Shown in pieces: positions 1 to 7,976 of a stretch of 64,000 nucleotides of DNA. The notes beneath the pieces were generated by a model. It did not search any database. It was not told the origin of the DNA and was given only the letters and a program-made list of their open reading frames with translations. Every line of letters begins with the position of its first letter. Position 1 is the first letter of the stretch. This DNA is from Actinacidiphila oryziradicis (GTDB taxonomy: Bacteria; Actinomycetota; Actinomycetes; Streptomycetales; Streptomycetaceae), in assembly GCF_005047355.1 (NCBI RefSeq), contig NZ_SUMC01000004.1, positions 1-64,000 of the forward strand. Reading direction: 5' to 3'. Both the position numbers and the translations under genes were made by a program.

Positions 1-584
1 TCTGCCCCGAGACACAGCTCGCTGCTCCATGCCCGCACACCCTGCCATCTCACGCACAGCGAGTCGAGGTTCCTGCGCCACCGGCGTGGCTGGAATTCCG
101 CCCTGCACGCCTCCAGGACCACCTCGGCGATCAGGGCTCTTGCCCGGGACTGTTCGGCGCGGTCCCGGGAGTGCCCCGGGGATCGAATGCCGCAGGTGGG
201 GGCAGCTGTCCTCGCGCTCTCGGTGCCTTGTTCCGAGGGGCGCCGGATTCCTCGTCGAGCGCTTGAGGCCGGCGCTCGCGGTCACGTCCACGGACGTGGT
301 GTACCGCTGAGGCTGTGGGGGTTCTGGCTCGGGGTCACTCATATGGCCTCGGCCGAGGGCGGATGGAGGTCCGTCGGCTTCGGTGGTGTCGGTGGCGTCA
401 GGTGAGGTGCCGGTGCGGTTGGTGAGGATGTCGGGGCCGACGTAGCGGTGTTGTTCGGTCCATTCGTCGGGCTGCTCGGCCAGGACGGCGGTGACGAGGC
501 GGAGGACCGCGTCGCGGTCGGGGAAGATGCCGACCACGTCGGTGCGGCGGCGGATCTCTTTGTTCAGCCGCTCCTGGGGGTTGT
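1..584 (-). pseudogene. IS256-type (mutator) transposase C-terminal remnant
   Basis: The reading frame from about 584 to 410 contains NPQERLNKEIRRRTDVVGI followed by an FPDRDAVLRL-like stretch and DEWTEQHRY. This is the recognisable C-terminus of IS256/mutator-family DDE transposases. Nothing of the catalytic core is present. The frame stays open past 410 through sequence I do not recognise and leaves the window without a stop codon. Upstream the same frame runs directly into an AAA+ ATPase start, so the junction near 584 is an in-frame fusion. It is a dead fragment, not a functional transposase. Confidence 0.6.
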
Positions 585-978
585 CGGACGCTGCCGGGGT
601 GGTGGCGCTCCAGTGCGCGCCGGGCAGATGAGCAAGGCCCAGGGCGAACATCCCGTAGGTGCGGGCGGGGTCGCCCTGGGCGGCGGCGCAGGCGTGGGCG
701 AAGGCCGTGTCCAGCTCGGCACCGGCGCACATGAGCAGGACTTCGCGCTCGAACTCGGAAAGATCCAGGCGCTCCGCGATACGTTCCAGGGCGGGCGGGC
801 CCGGCATCGCTTCCCGCAGCTCGTTCCGGTGCCGCTGGGCCTCAGCGATCGTGTCGTCGTCCGCTGTGGCCAGGCGGCACCGGATCACGTCGAGTGCGGC
901 CACCAGGTGACGCTGGTTCGCGGCAAGCCATTCCTCGGTCGGCTCCTGGGCGTTACCGGCCGCCGGCGGCTCAGCCAC
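585..978 (-). pseudogene. AAA+ ATPase N-terminal fragment, injection-system type
   Basis: The frame carries EPTEEWLAANQRHLVAALD, LDLSEFEREVLLMCAGAELD, a CAAAQGDPARTYGMF stretch and ALGLAHLPGAHWSATTP. This is the characteristic N-terminal (winged-helix) part of the AAA+ ATPases found in Streptomyces phage-tail-like or extracellular contractile injection system loci. A GTG at 978 would suit as start. The Walker A and B ATPase core is missing, because the frame passes into the IS256 remnant after about 130 residues. The preceding DUF4255 fragment is in the same frame with no stop codon between them. Family recognition is from memory of conserved motifs; an HMM search would settle it. Confidence 0.6.
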
Positions 979-984
979 GGCCGA

Positions 985-1290
985 GGGTAGGGTGCCGGGG
1001 GTGGCGGTGGAGGGGACGGCGGTGGAGGGTGCCAGCTGGATGGTGCGTTCACGCACCTCGGGTACCGGGGCGAGCGCCGCGTCTCCCTCCAGCAGCACCA
1101 CCGTCGCCTGGTAGACCAGGGAGAGCCGGTAGGGGCTGTGGAAGAGCATGGCCCAGAGTTTGGTCAGGTCCTCGACGTCCAGCGGCAGCAGGCTCAGCCG
1201 TACGATGTCCGGCTGCTGGTCGAGGTCGGCGTACTGCTGCCAGGTGCGGGGGCCGGCCTGGACCGCCTCCTGGACGGTGCGCCGGAGGCA
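985..1290 (-). pseudogene. DUF4255 (Pvc16-like) C-terminal fragment
   Basis: The translation includes LLPLDVEDLTKLWAMLF, HSPYRLSLVYQATVVLLEGD and VPEVRERTI. These match the end of DUF4255/Pvc16 N-terminal-domain proteins, which sit beside the AAA+ ATPase in contractile injection system clusters. The N-terminal half is absent. At its upstream edge the DNA changes into a recombinase fragment on the opposite strand. Gene order (DUF4255 then ATPase, same strand) is as expected for such clusters, which supports both assignments. Confidence 0.55.
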
Positions 1291-1500
1291 CTCTTGCAGG
1301 ACGCCAGCGACCCGGACCGGCCGTTCGACGCAGTCGTGATCGGGGAGTACGAGCGGGCGTTCTCCGGCCGCCAAGCCCAGCTGATCATCCCGCAGCTGCA
1401 GTCCTACGGGATCGCGGTGTGGTTACCCGACGCCGACGGACCCGTCAACCTCGCCGACTCCGCCCACCAGGCCCTGATCATGCTGAAAGGGCGGCGATCT
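1285..1500 (+). pseudogene. Serine recombinase fragment
   Basis: The plus-strand frame holds ASDPDRPFDAVVIGEYERAF followed by QLIIPQLQSYGIAVWLPDADG and HQALIMLKG. This is the mid part of the catalytic domain of large serine recombinases of Streptomyces (the DAVVVGEYERAF region). There is no N-terminal serine motif and no DNA-binding part, and about 70 residues survive. It abuts the DUF4255 remnant, so this end has been built by recombination. Confidence 0.55.
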
Positions 1501-1597
1501 TCTCGGCGGTTGCCATGCCGATCACCTCGTGATCGACGCGACTCCGGGGTGGAAGGCGAGTTGCGATCCGAATGACGGACCTTCACGTGGCCGTCGT

Positions 1598-2626
1598 TCA
1601 GGCGGCGGAGCGCTCGGCGACCGGCCGGCGACGCAGGCTCACGTTCGAGAGCGCCGGCGGTGTGTAGGCGACGTCGTTGGGGCCGGCGTCGGTCCCGGGC
1701 GGAGCGATCTCGTCGATCCGGTTGAGGACCTCGTCGTCCAGGGTGACGTCGGCGCCGGCGAGCAGGTCGTCGAGCTGTTCCATGGTGCGCGGCCCGATGA
1801 TCGCCGAGGTCACGCCCGGGTGGGCGATCGCGAACGCCATCGCGAGGTGGGTCATCGGCAGGCCGGCCTTGTCGGCGAGCGGGATGAGCTGTTCGACCAC
1901 GTCGAGCTTGCGCTCGTCGCTGAAGTGCTGCGGCATGCCGCCGGACCGGTGGGTGTCGATCTGCCGGCCCTTGCGGAATCGGCCGGTGAGCAGGCCCTGG
2001 CCCAGCGGGCTCCAGACCAGCGTGCCCATCCCGTAGCGCTGGCAGACCGGCAGGACTTCGCGTTCGATGCTCCGGTTGACGATCGAGTACGGCGGTTGCT
2101 CGGTGCGGAAGCGCTCGAGGCCGCGCCGCTCGGCGACCCACTGCGCCTCGACGATCTCCGAGGCCGGGAAGGACGACGCACCGATCGCGCGTACCTTGCC
2201 GCTGTGGATCAGGTCGGACTGGGCCGACAGCGTCTCCTCCACGTCGACCGCCGGGTCGGGGCGGTGGACCTGGTAGAGGTCGAGGTGATCGGTCTGCAGG
2301 CGGCGCAGGGAGTTCTCGACCGCGGCGATGATCCAGCGCCGTGAATTGCCCCGGTGGTTCGGGTCGTCGCCCATCGGGTAGTGCATCTTGCTGGCGAGCA
2401 CGACGTCGTCACGGCGCCCCTTGAGCGCCTTGCCGACGATCTCCTCGGATTCGCCGCCGGAGTACACGTCGGCGGTGTCGACGAAGTTGATCCCTGCGTC
2501 CAGGGCCTTGTGGATGATCCGGATCGAGTCGTCGTGGTCGGGGTTTCCCATGGCCCCGAACATCATGGCGCCCAAGCAGTAGGGGCTGACCTCGATTCCG
2601 GTCCGGCCCAGCGTGCGGTACTTCAT
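1598..2626 (-). CDS. Aldo/keto reductase
   Basis: NAD(P)H-dependent aldo/keto reductase of 342 residues, a cytosolic TIM-barrel enzyme that reduces carbonyls or oxidises alcohols. The N-terminus MKYRTLGRTGIEVSPYCLG is typical. The catalytic tetrad can be placed at Asp50 (FVDTADVY), Tyr55, Lys80 (LASKM) and His121 (YQVHRPD); the C-terminal AIIGPRTMEQLDD is the usual cofactor-side motif. The ATG at 2626 is preceded by AAGGAGAG at good spacing, so a longer in-frame extension upstream is not needed. Substrate unknown. A nearly identical copy of its first codons and ribosome site occurs 840 bp upstream in front of the nitroreductase gene. Confidence 0.9.
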   Translation of the reverse strand: MKYRTLGRTGIEVSPYCLGAMMFGAMGNPDHDDSIRIIHKALDAGINFVDTADVYSGGESEEIVGKALKGRRDDVVLASKMHYPMGDDPNHRGNSRRWIIAAVENSLRRLQTDHLDLYQVHRPDPAVDVEETLSAQSDLIHSGKVRAIGASSFPASEIVEAQWVAERRGLERFRTEQPPYSIVNRSIEREVLPVCQRYGMGTLVWSPLGQGLLTGRFRKGRQIDTHRSGGMPQHFSDERKLDVVEQLIPLADKAGLPMTHLAMAFAIAHPGVTSAIIGPRTMEQLDDLLAGADVTLDDEVLNRIDEIAPPGTDAGPNDVAYTPPALSNVSLRRRPVAERSAA

Positions 2627-2689
2627 AGTTCTCTCCTTGGAGGCGTTCGTTGAGTGGTCGGCGAGTGGTCGGCTCCGTGCCGGTGCCCT

Positions 2690-2780
2690 ACCCCCGCCGA
2701 CGACGCCGACCAGACCCAGCGCCTGGTGGCTCTGCTGATCGACGGGTTGCGCTACGGCGCCACGGCCCCCGCAACGAATT
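2690..2780 (+). pseudogene. Possible TetR C-terminal remnant
   Basis: A short plus-strand frame reads DADQTQRLVALLIDGLRYGA, which resembles the last helix of TetR-family regulators (RLLVDGLRYGA). No N-terminal helix-turn-helix is visible nearby. It lies in the 313-bp gap between the aldo/keto reductase and nitroreductase genes; I see nothing else there apart from two copies of a GAGTGGTCGGC-like repeat near 2652. Low confidence because the match is short. Confidence 0.3.
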
Positions 2781-2939
2781 TCGAGCACCGGCTGAGACGC
2801 CCGGATACAACGTCACGGTGTTGCATTGCGCCGGCCGGCGCTGGTGGACGCCGCGAGACGGGAAGGAGCCGGCGTGCTGAGGCCGGGAACCCGACCCGAC
2901 GACGGACACGACGTCACCGATCCCGGATGGTTCGGACTA

Positions 2940-3386
2940 TCAGGACCGCGCCGAGGACGCCGTCCGCAACTGCTCGTCGTCGAACACGATCTCGACCAGC
3001 GGGCTACGCGCGAGCCAGTCGTCGAGGTTCTGGCGCCGGCTGACCCGAGCCGCGATCTCGGGCCGGTTTTGCAGGTCGAGGACCGCGGTGATCACTCGCC
3101 GTCGTGCCGGCTCGTCGACCGGCTTCGCGGTCGCCGGCAGGTCGGCCGTGACCCCGTGCTTGAGATGCACGATGAACCGCGGATGGGCGCGCAGGTTCGC
3201 GTACCAGTTGCGGGGTCCGGGCATGCCGGTCAGGTACCAGCGACCGTCGACGCGGTGGAACCAGATCTCGATGCGGCGCGGGATGCCGGTGCGTGCGCCC
3301 AGCGTTGTGATGTCGATGGTGCGCTCGGCCGGTGAGGAGTCCGGTCCGATGGCGAGGGCGTGCGCGACGGCGTCATCCGCGGTCAC
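2940..3386 (-). CDS. F420-type nitroreductase family protein
   Basis: A 148-residue protein of the deazaflavin-dependent nitroreductase (DDN/Rv3547-like, split-barrel) family, which uses F420H2 or flavin to reduce quinones, nitro groups or enones. Seen in the sequence: TLGARTGIPRRIEIWFHRVD, WYLTGMPGPRNWYANLRAHP and FIVHLKHG, the family signature in order. The best start is the GTG at 3386, which overlaps the stop of a 26-codon leader (GTGA), suggesting translational coupling. The large in-frame extension upstream has no family similarity. Substrate cannot be inferred; the neighbouring reductase gene reads in the same direction. Confidence 0.75.
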   Translation of the reverse strand: MTADDAVAHALAIGPDSSPAERTIDITTLGARTGIPRRIEIWFHRVDGRWYLTGMPGPRNWYANLRAHPRFIVHLKHGVTADLPATAKPVDEPARRRVITAVLDLQNRPEIAARVSRRQNLDDWLARSPLVEIVFDDEQLRTASSARS

Positions 3387-3463
3387 AGTCCGGTCGGCCG
3401 CTCGTCGTCGAGGGACACGTCGCCGCCCTCGATTCCGGTCCGGCCCAGCATGCGGTACTTCAT
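3383..3463 (-). CDS. 26-codon leader peptide copied from the reductase start
   Basis: Reads MKYRMLGRTGIEGG and then diverges, ending with a TGA that overlaps the GTG start of the nitroreductase gene. The first 12 codons copy the aldo/keto reductase start, with one substitution. A ribosome site (GGAG) precedes it. It probably arose by duplication of the 5' end of the neighbouring gene and may now only deliver ribosomes to the downstream start. Whether it is translated cannot be told from sequence. Confidence 0.45.
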   Translation of the reverse strand: MKYRMLGRTGIEGGDVSLDDERPTGL

Positions 3464-3482
3464 ACTTCTCCCCTGGAGGCTG

Positions 3483-3530
3483 TCGGTGAGCGTTCGGTGA
3501 GCGTTCGGTGAGCGTCCGGTGAGCGGTCGG
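3483..3530 (-). repeat. Four tandem copies of an 11-bp unit
   Basis: On the plus strand CGGTGAGCGTT is repeated about four times with small changes, just upstream of the leader peptide. A weaker two-copy version (GAGTGGTCGGC) precedes the aldo/keto reductase gene, so the upstream region was probably duplicated together with the start codons. Confidence 0.6.
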
Positions 3531-3675
3531 CACCTTCATTGCCCGCCTCCTGCTTCGTGGTGACTGTCCCGGAATCCATGGCACGTTCCGGTACCTCCAG
3601 GAAAACAGCACCGCAAACGCAGGGCTAGCAAGATCGTCTCGTTTGGTTGCACAATCCTCTTCGCTCAGGCGACTT

Positions 3676-4581
3676 TCAGGGCAGCGCCGCAGCAGCGGGA
3701 CCGGCTTGCCCACGCATGCGTACCGCATCAAGGCTGGGCGGAGCACCGAACAGGCGCCGATACTCCCGGCTGAACTGGGACGGACTGTCGTATCCGACGC
3801 GATTGCCGACGCCGGTGATGTCGTTAGGGCTGTTCGCCAGCAGCAATCTCGCTGCCTGCAGCCGGATGTGCTTTTGGAACTGGATCGGGGTCATCGCTGT
3901 TACCGCTTGGAAGTTCCGGTGGAAAGCGGAGACACTCATCCCCGAAAGTTGTGCTACTTCCTCGACACGGAAGGGCCTGGTGTAGTTCTCCCGGATCCAC
4001 CGCACAGCGCCTCTGATGTGCGTCAGGCTACTGTCGGCCAGGCCGAGCTGACGGACGACGTCACCTTGTTCCCCGGTCATCAACCACCAGAGGATCTCGC
4101 GCTTGACCAGCGGGACCAGTGCCTTCCGGTCCCGTGGCCGGTCGAGCAGGCGCAGCAGCCGCACGACAGCGTCGAGCAACTCGTGCGGGGCGTCACTGAC
4201 CGCGATTCCCCGCCGTGCGGTGCCGGGGGACCGCGGCAGATCCCCCGGCCCGGCCTGCAGCAGCAGCTCCGCGATGGCGGCGGGTTCCAGGGTCATCCCG
4301 AAACTGAGCGCGGGGTGGCCCGGGGCGGCGTCGATGACGTGCCCCGTCACCGGGAGGTCGACCGAGGCGACGAGGTACTGACCAGCGCCGTACTCGTACA
4401 CCCGGTCCCCCAGCGCGAGACGCTTGCCGCCCCGGGCGACGACCGCCAGCACCGTGCCGGACATCGAGGACTCCGGCGAAGCGGTATGCTCTGCCCTGCA
4501 GATCCGGACGCCGTCGATGGCAGTGGTCAAATCGGGACGCACATGCCGTTCCAGCAGTTCGCGAAGCTCGTCCAGAGACAT
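3676..4581 (-). CDS. AraC-family transcriptional regulator
   Basis: A 301-residue regulator. Residues about 20-170 form the AraC N-terminal cupin-like domain (EYGAGQYLVASVDLPVTGHV, HPALSFGM). The last 100 residues carry the two helix-turn-helix motifs (VEEVAQLSGMSVSAFHRNF; DITGVGNRVGYDSPSQFSRE). This architecture is common in regulators that sit beside alcohol dehydrogenase, oxidoreductase or aldo/keto reductase genes. The start at 4581 gives the usual family length; an open extension further upstream does not look like the domain. It is followed on the same strand by the nitroreductase and aldo/keto reductase genes, which are plausible targets. Confidence 0.88.
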   Translation of the reverse strand: MSLDELRELLERHVRPDLTTAIDGVRICRAEHTASPESSMSGTVLAVVARGGKRLALGDRVYEYGAGQYLVASVDLPVTGHVIDAAPGHPALSFGMTLEPAAIAELLLQAGPGDLPRSPGTARRGIAVSDAPHELLDAVVRLLRLLDRPRDRKALVPLVKREILWWLMTGEQGDVVRQLGLADSSLTHIRGAVRWIRENYTRPFRVEEVAQLSGMSVSAFHRNFQAVTAMTPIQFQKHIRLQAARLLLANSPNDITGVGNRVGYDSPSQFSREYRRLFGAPPSLDAVRMRGQAGPAAAALP

Positions 4582-4699
4582 GTCACTATTGCAACACGAA
4601 ACTCGCGGTGACCGCCCCCAGCAAGAGGATCGTGCAAGGAGTGCGACTTCCTCATCTTCCGGAACCAGCTCAGCACGGTGCGTCCCCGGCACGCCGACG

Positions 4700-4822
4700 C
4701 CGAGCTGGCCGGCGAGCTTCGGCATACTCAGGGAACGGTGCCGCAGGCGCACGGGAAGACGGGGCGGTGTAGTGGTGCTGCTGACGGCAGGCCCGGCAGC
4801 GCACCCTCACGCTCTCTGCCAT
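4700..4822 (-). pseudogene. Zinc-ribbon protein fragment (degenerate)
   Basis: From an ATG at 4822 the frame reads MAESVRVRCRACRQQHHYTA, and then, one frame over, VFPCACGTV. Together these resemble the first 35 residues of a small Streptomyces zinc-ribbon protein of unknown function, broken by a frameshift. The remainder is missing. The rest of the gap between the AraC gene and gcl shows nothing else except the terminator at 4905-4942. Confidence 0.3.
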
Positions 4823-4904
4823 GGTTCGTAACTCCAGGGCGGTTCGGGCTCCGGTGACGCGGTCTGTGCCCATGGTCCGCCACCGGGGAAGTTCGGGAAT
4901 GAAA

Positions 4905-4942
4905 CGCCCGCACCGTACGACTATTTCCGTACGGTGCGGGCG
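4905..4942 (-). terminator. Strong hairpin downstream of gcl
   Basis: CGCCCGCACCGTACG and its exact complement CGTACGGTGCGGGCG form a 15-bp perfect stem with an 8-nt loop. It lies 70 bp beyond the gcl stop codon, and on the minus strand TTTC follows. It fits a transcription terminator for the hyi-garR-gcl direction. Confidence 0.75.
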
Positions 4943-5012
4943 CGGTTCCGGACGGCGGCGCCCCCGGGCGCGACAAGACAGGCGCGCCGCCGTCCGGAGA
5001 TCGTGGTGAGGC

Positions 5013-6740
5013 CTACGCCTCGGGGAGCGGCTCGAACTCCTTCACGCCGTCGATCGACATGCCGTGCGGCGTGTTCGCCTCGCGTTCGATCATGATCTCG
5101 ACGAGCACCGGACGGGAGGTCGAGGCGGCCTCCTTGCGGGCCCACTCGATGGCCGGGCGGATGTCGGCGGGGTTGAAGACGCGGCGGCCCGAGCAGCCGT
5201 ACGCCTCCATGATCTTGACGTTGTCTGTGCCGTACTCGTCGTAGTGGATGTTGACTTCGTAGTTCATCTCGTAGCCGATCGAGGCCTGGCGGATCAGCCC
5301 CAGGTACTCGTTGTTGAGCATGATGAGCACGAACGGCACGTTGTACTGGGCCGCGACCGCCAGCTCCTCCACCAGGAACTGGAAGCCGTAGTCGCCGACG
5401 ATGCCGACGACCTCCGCGTCCGGGTCGGTGTTCTGCAGGGCCTTCTTGACGCCGATCGCGGCGGGGATCTCCCAGCCCAGCGGACCGGCCTGCCCGCACA
5501 CCTGGTAGTGGCGGGGCAGGTGGGTCTTCTGATGCTGGCCACCCCAGATCTGGTAGAGGCCGATGGCGGTGACGAAGTACGCCTTCTCGTCGAAGACCTC
5601 GTTGATCTCCTTGTAGACCCGCGGCGCCTTGATCGGGACGGTGTCGAAGTCCTCCCGCCGGGTGAGGGTCTGCTTCAGTTCCTGGACGCGGGCCACCCAC
5701 GCGCCGGCCTTGCTTTGCGCGCCCCTCGACCTCGCCGCGTGCAGCAGCGCCTGCAGGAAGAGCTTGGCGTCCGAGACGATGCCCAGGTCCGGCTCGAAGA
5801 CCCGGCCGAGCTGGGTCGGCTCGATGTCGACGTGGATGAACTTCCGGTTGCCCCGGTAGGTGTCCAGCGTCCCGGTGTGCCGGTCGCCGAAGCGCGCGCC
5901 CACGGCCAGGATCAGGTCCGACTCCAGGAAGGACGTGTTGGCGTACCGCTGCGAGGTCTGGATGCCGGTCATCCCGATATTGAGGGGGTGGTCGTCCGGC
6001 AGCGCGCCCTTGCCCATCAGGGTGACCTGCACCGGGATCTGCAGGTACTCGGCCAGCTCGCGCAGCTCCGCGGCCGCCTCGGACAGGATCACACCGCCGC
6101 CGGCCAGGATGAACGGCCGCTCGGCGGCCAGCAGCATGTCGAGTGCGGCCTCCACACGTGGTGCGTGCGGGACGACGGTCTTCAACGGCAGCGGGGCGTC
6201 GAGCTCAGGGCGGTACGTGATGAGCTGCTTCTGCACGTCCAGCGGGATGTCGATCAGCACCGGTCCGGGCCGGCCCTCGCGGGCGATCCGGAAGGCCTCG
6301 CGGAAGATCCAGGGAGCTTGGGCCGCCTCTTTGATCTGCACGGCCCATTTGGTGACCGGCTTGGCGATATCGACGATGTCGACCGCCTGGAAGGCCTCCT
6401 GGTGGAGCTTGGATGACACCGCCTGGCCAGTGATGCAGATGATCGGGATCGAGTCGGCGATGCAGGTGTAGAGGCCGGTGATCATGTTGGTCCCGGCGGG
6501 TCCGGACGTGCCGATCGCCACGCCAACGTTTCCGTTCGTACGGGCCCAGCCGTCAGCCATGTGGGTCGCGCCCTCTTCGTGACGGACGATGAGGTGCTCG
6601 ATCGAGCCATCCGCCTCCAGGGCCGCGTACAGCGGGAGGATCGCCGCGCCGGGGCAGCCGAAGACCGTGTCGACGCCCTCCGACTTGAGGACCTCGACGA
6701 CCGCCTGCATGGCGGGGATCTTGGCGGTGCTCTCGGTCAT
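5013..6740 (-). CDS. gcl: Glyoxylate carboligase (tartronate-semialdehyde synthase)
   Basis: Thiamine-diphosphate enzyme of 575 residues that joins two glyoxylates into tartronate semialdehyde plus CO2. It follows Escherichia coli Gcl closely: FGCPGAAILPLYAAL, GTSGPAGTNMITGLY, CGQAGPLGWEIPAA and the ThDP motif GDYGFQFL with NNEYLGLIRQ. One point is odd. In E. coli Gcl the usual ThDP-activating glutamate is replaced by Val51, whereas the aligned residue here is Glu55 (RHEEGATHM), as in acetolactate synthases. The start overlaps the garR stop (TGATG), so the two are translationally coupled. Context with hyi and garR supports a role in glyoxylate, glycolate or purine-derived carbon use. Confidence 0.85.
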   Translation of the reverse strand: MTESTAKIPAMQAVVEVLKSEGVDTVFGCPGAAILPLYAALEADGSIEHLIVRHEEGATHMADGWARTNGNVGVAIGTSGPAGTNMITGLYTCIADSIPIICITGQAVSSKLHQEAFQAVDIVDIAKPVTKWAVQIKEAAQAPWIFREAFRIAREGRPGPVLIDIPLDVQKQLITYRPELDAPLPLKTVVPHAPRVEAALDMLLAAERPFILAGGGVILSEAAAELRELAEYLQIPVQVTLMGKGALPDDHPLNIGMTGIQTSQRYANTSFLESDLILAVGARFGDRHTGTLDTYRGNRKFIHVDIEPTQLGRVFEPDLGIVSDAKLFLQALLHAARSRGAQSKAGAWVARVQELKQTLTRREDFDTVPIKAPRVYKEINEVFDEKAYFVTAIGLYQIWGGQHQKTHLPRHYQVCGQAGPLGWEIPAAIGVKKALQNTDPDAEVVGIVGDYGFQFLVEELAVAAQYNVPFVLIMLNNEYLGLIRQASIGYEMNYEVNIHYDEYGTDNVKIMEAYGCSGRRVFNPADIRPAIEWARKEAASTSRPVLVEIMIEREANTPHGMSIDGVKEFEPLPEA

Positions 6741-7651
6741 CAGTCGCTCACCTTCGGGTTGGAGAGCCGCTCGACGCCACGCAGCAGAGCGGAGTGGTCA
6801 AGGCCGCCGTCACCCTGCGTACGCAGGGACGCGACCAGCTGGGCGACGAGTGAGCCGACCGGCAGCGCGGCGCCGACATTGCGGGCGGCGTCGGTGACGA
6901 TGCCCATGTCCTTGTGGTGCAGGTCGATCCGGAAGCCGGGGGCGAAGTCCCGGGTCAGGAAGTTCTGCTTCTTGCGGGTCAGTACAGTCGAGCCCGCGAG
7001 ACCGCCGTTGAGGACTTCGAGAGCGGTTTCGAGGTCCACGCCGGATTTCTCCAGGAAGACCACGGCCTCGGCGCACGCCTGGATGTTGACGGCGACGATC
7101 AGCTGGTTGGCGGCTTTGACTGTCTGCCCGGCGCCGTGTGGGCCGCACAGGACGATCGTCTTGCCGAGCGCGTCGAGTATGGGCCGGCCCTCGTCGAAGT
7201 CCGCCTGCTCACCGCCGACCATGATCGACAGCACCGCCTCCACCGCCCCGGCCTCGCCGCCGGAGACCGGCGCGTCCAGGACACGGATGCCCTTTCCGGT
7301 GGCCGCGGCGGCTCGCGCGACGTCGACGGAGGTTTGGGGGGTGATCGACGACATGTCGATCAGCAGCGCGCCCGGCCGCGCGTGCGCCAGTACCCCGTCC
7401 TCGGCGAGGACAACCGCCTCGACCTGCGGAGAAGCGGGGACCATAGTGACGATGACGTCGGCGTCCTTGACAGCCTCGGCGATGGAAGCGGCGGGGGTGC
7501 CCCCGTTGGCGGTGAGGCGGTCGAGCTTGTCCTGTTCCAGGGTGTAGCCGGTGACGTGGTAGCCGGCCTTGATCAGGTTCTCGGACATGGGGGAGCCCAT
7601 GATGCCGAGGCCTATCCAGGCGACGCGGGGGAGTGTTGTGTCGCTGTGCAT
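6740..7651 (-). CDS. garR: Tartronate semialdehyde reductase
   Basis: NAD(P)H-dependent 2-hydroxy-3-oxopropionate reductase of 303 residues, converting tartronate semialdehyde from Gcl into D-glycerate. Beta-hydroxyacid dehydrogenase features are all present: the dinucleotide motif VAWIGLGIMGSPMSENL near residue 10, the substrate motif DAPVSGGEAGA, and the catalytic lysine in GAGQTVKAANQLIV. It overlaps gcl by one base. A 325-bp gap separates it from hyi upstream, so it may have its own promoter. Confidence 0.88.
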   Translation of the reverse strand: MHSDTTLPRVAWIGLGIMGSPMSENLIKAGYHVTGYTLEQDKLDRLTANGGTPAASIAEAVKDADVIVTMVPASPQVEAVVLAEDGVLAHARPGALLIDMSSITPQTSVDVARAAAATGKGIRVLDAPVSGGEAGAVEAVLSIMVGGEQADFDEGRPILDALGKTIVLCGPHGAGQTVKAANQLIVAVNIQACAEAVVFLEKSGVDLETALEVLNGGLAGSTVLTRKKQNFLTRDFAPGFRIDLHHKDMGIVTDAARNVGAALPVGSLVAQLVASLRTQGDGGLDHSALLRGVERLSNPKVSD

Positions 7652-7976
7652 GGCGTCCTCTCGGTGTTGTTGTCCTCAATCGCCGGACGGGCTTGGCTGG
7701 GGCTCGGCAGCGCGGACGCTGCGGCCTGCGGCGCTTTCCCCGCCCTGCCTTGTCCCGGCTGCGGCTCATATGCGGCTGGCGCCGCGTGGGTGGCTCCGCC
7801 CCAGACCCGCCCCCTACGCCCTGCGGGCGTGGGGGGACCCCCAGTCCTCAAACGCCGGACGGGCTGGATGGTGCGACCGTTGTGGGCAGGCGTTCCGCGG
7901 GGCGGAACAGGTGGGCCCAACGCGGCCACCGGCCCGCGCGCAAATAAAGGGGCCCGGGGCGAAGCCCTGCTTTTTG
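7652..7976. other. 325-bp intergenic stretch with repeats and a hairpin
   Basis: No gene seen. The stretch contains two versions of a repeated unit (CCTCAATCGCCGGACGGGCT near 7674 and CCTCAAACGCCGGACGGGCT near 7847), a sequence seen again after glpD at 63414. At 7941-7977 a GGGC-GAA-GCCC-type hairpin flanked by T runs on both strands could terminate hyi transcripts. This suggests garR and gcl are not simply read through from hyi. Confidence 0.45.

Noticed and set aside
3481..3530. CRISPR-like short tandem repeats
   Set aside because: The 11-bp units are directly adjacent with no spacers; they are a simple tandem duplication. No CRISPR array or cas gene was seen anywhere in the window.
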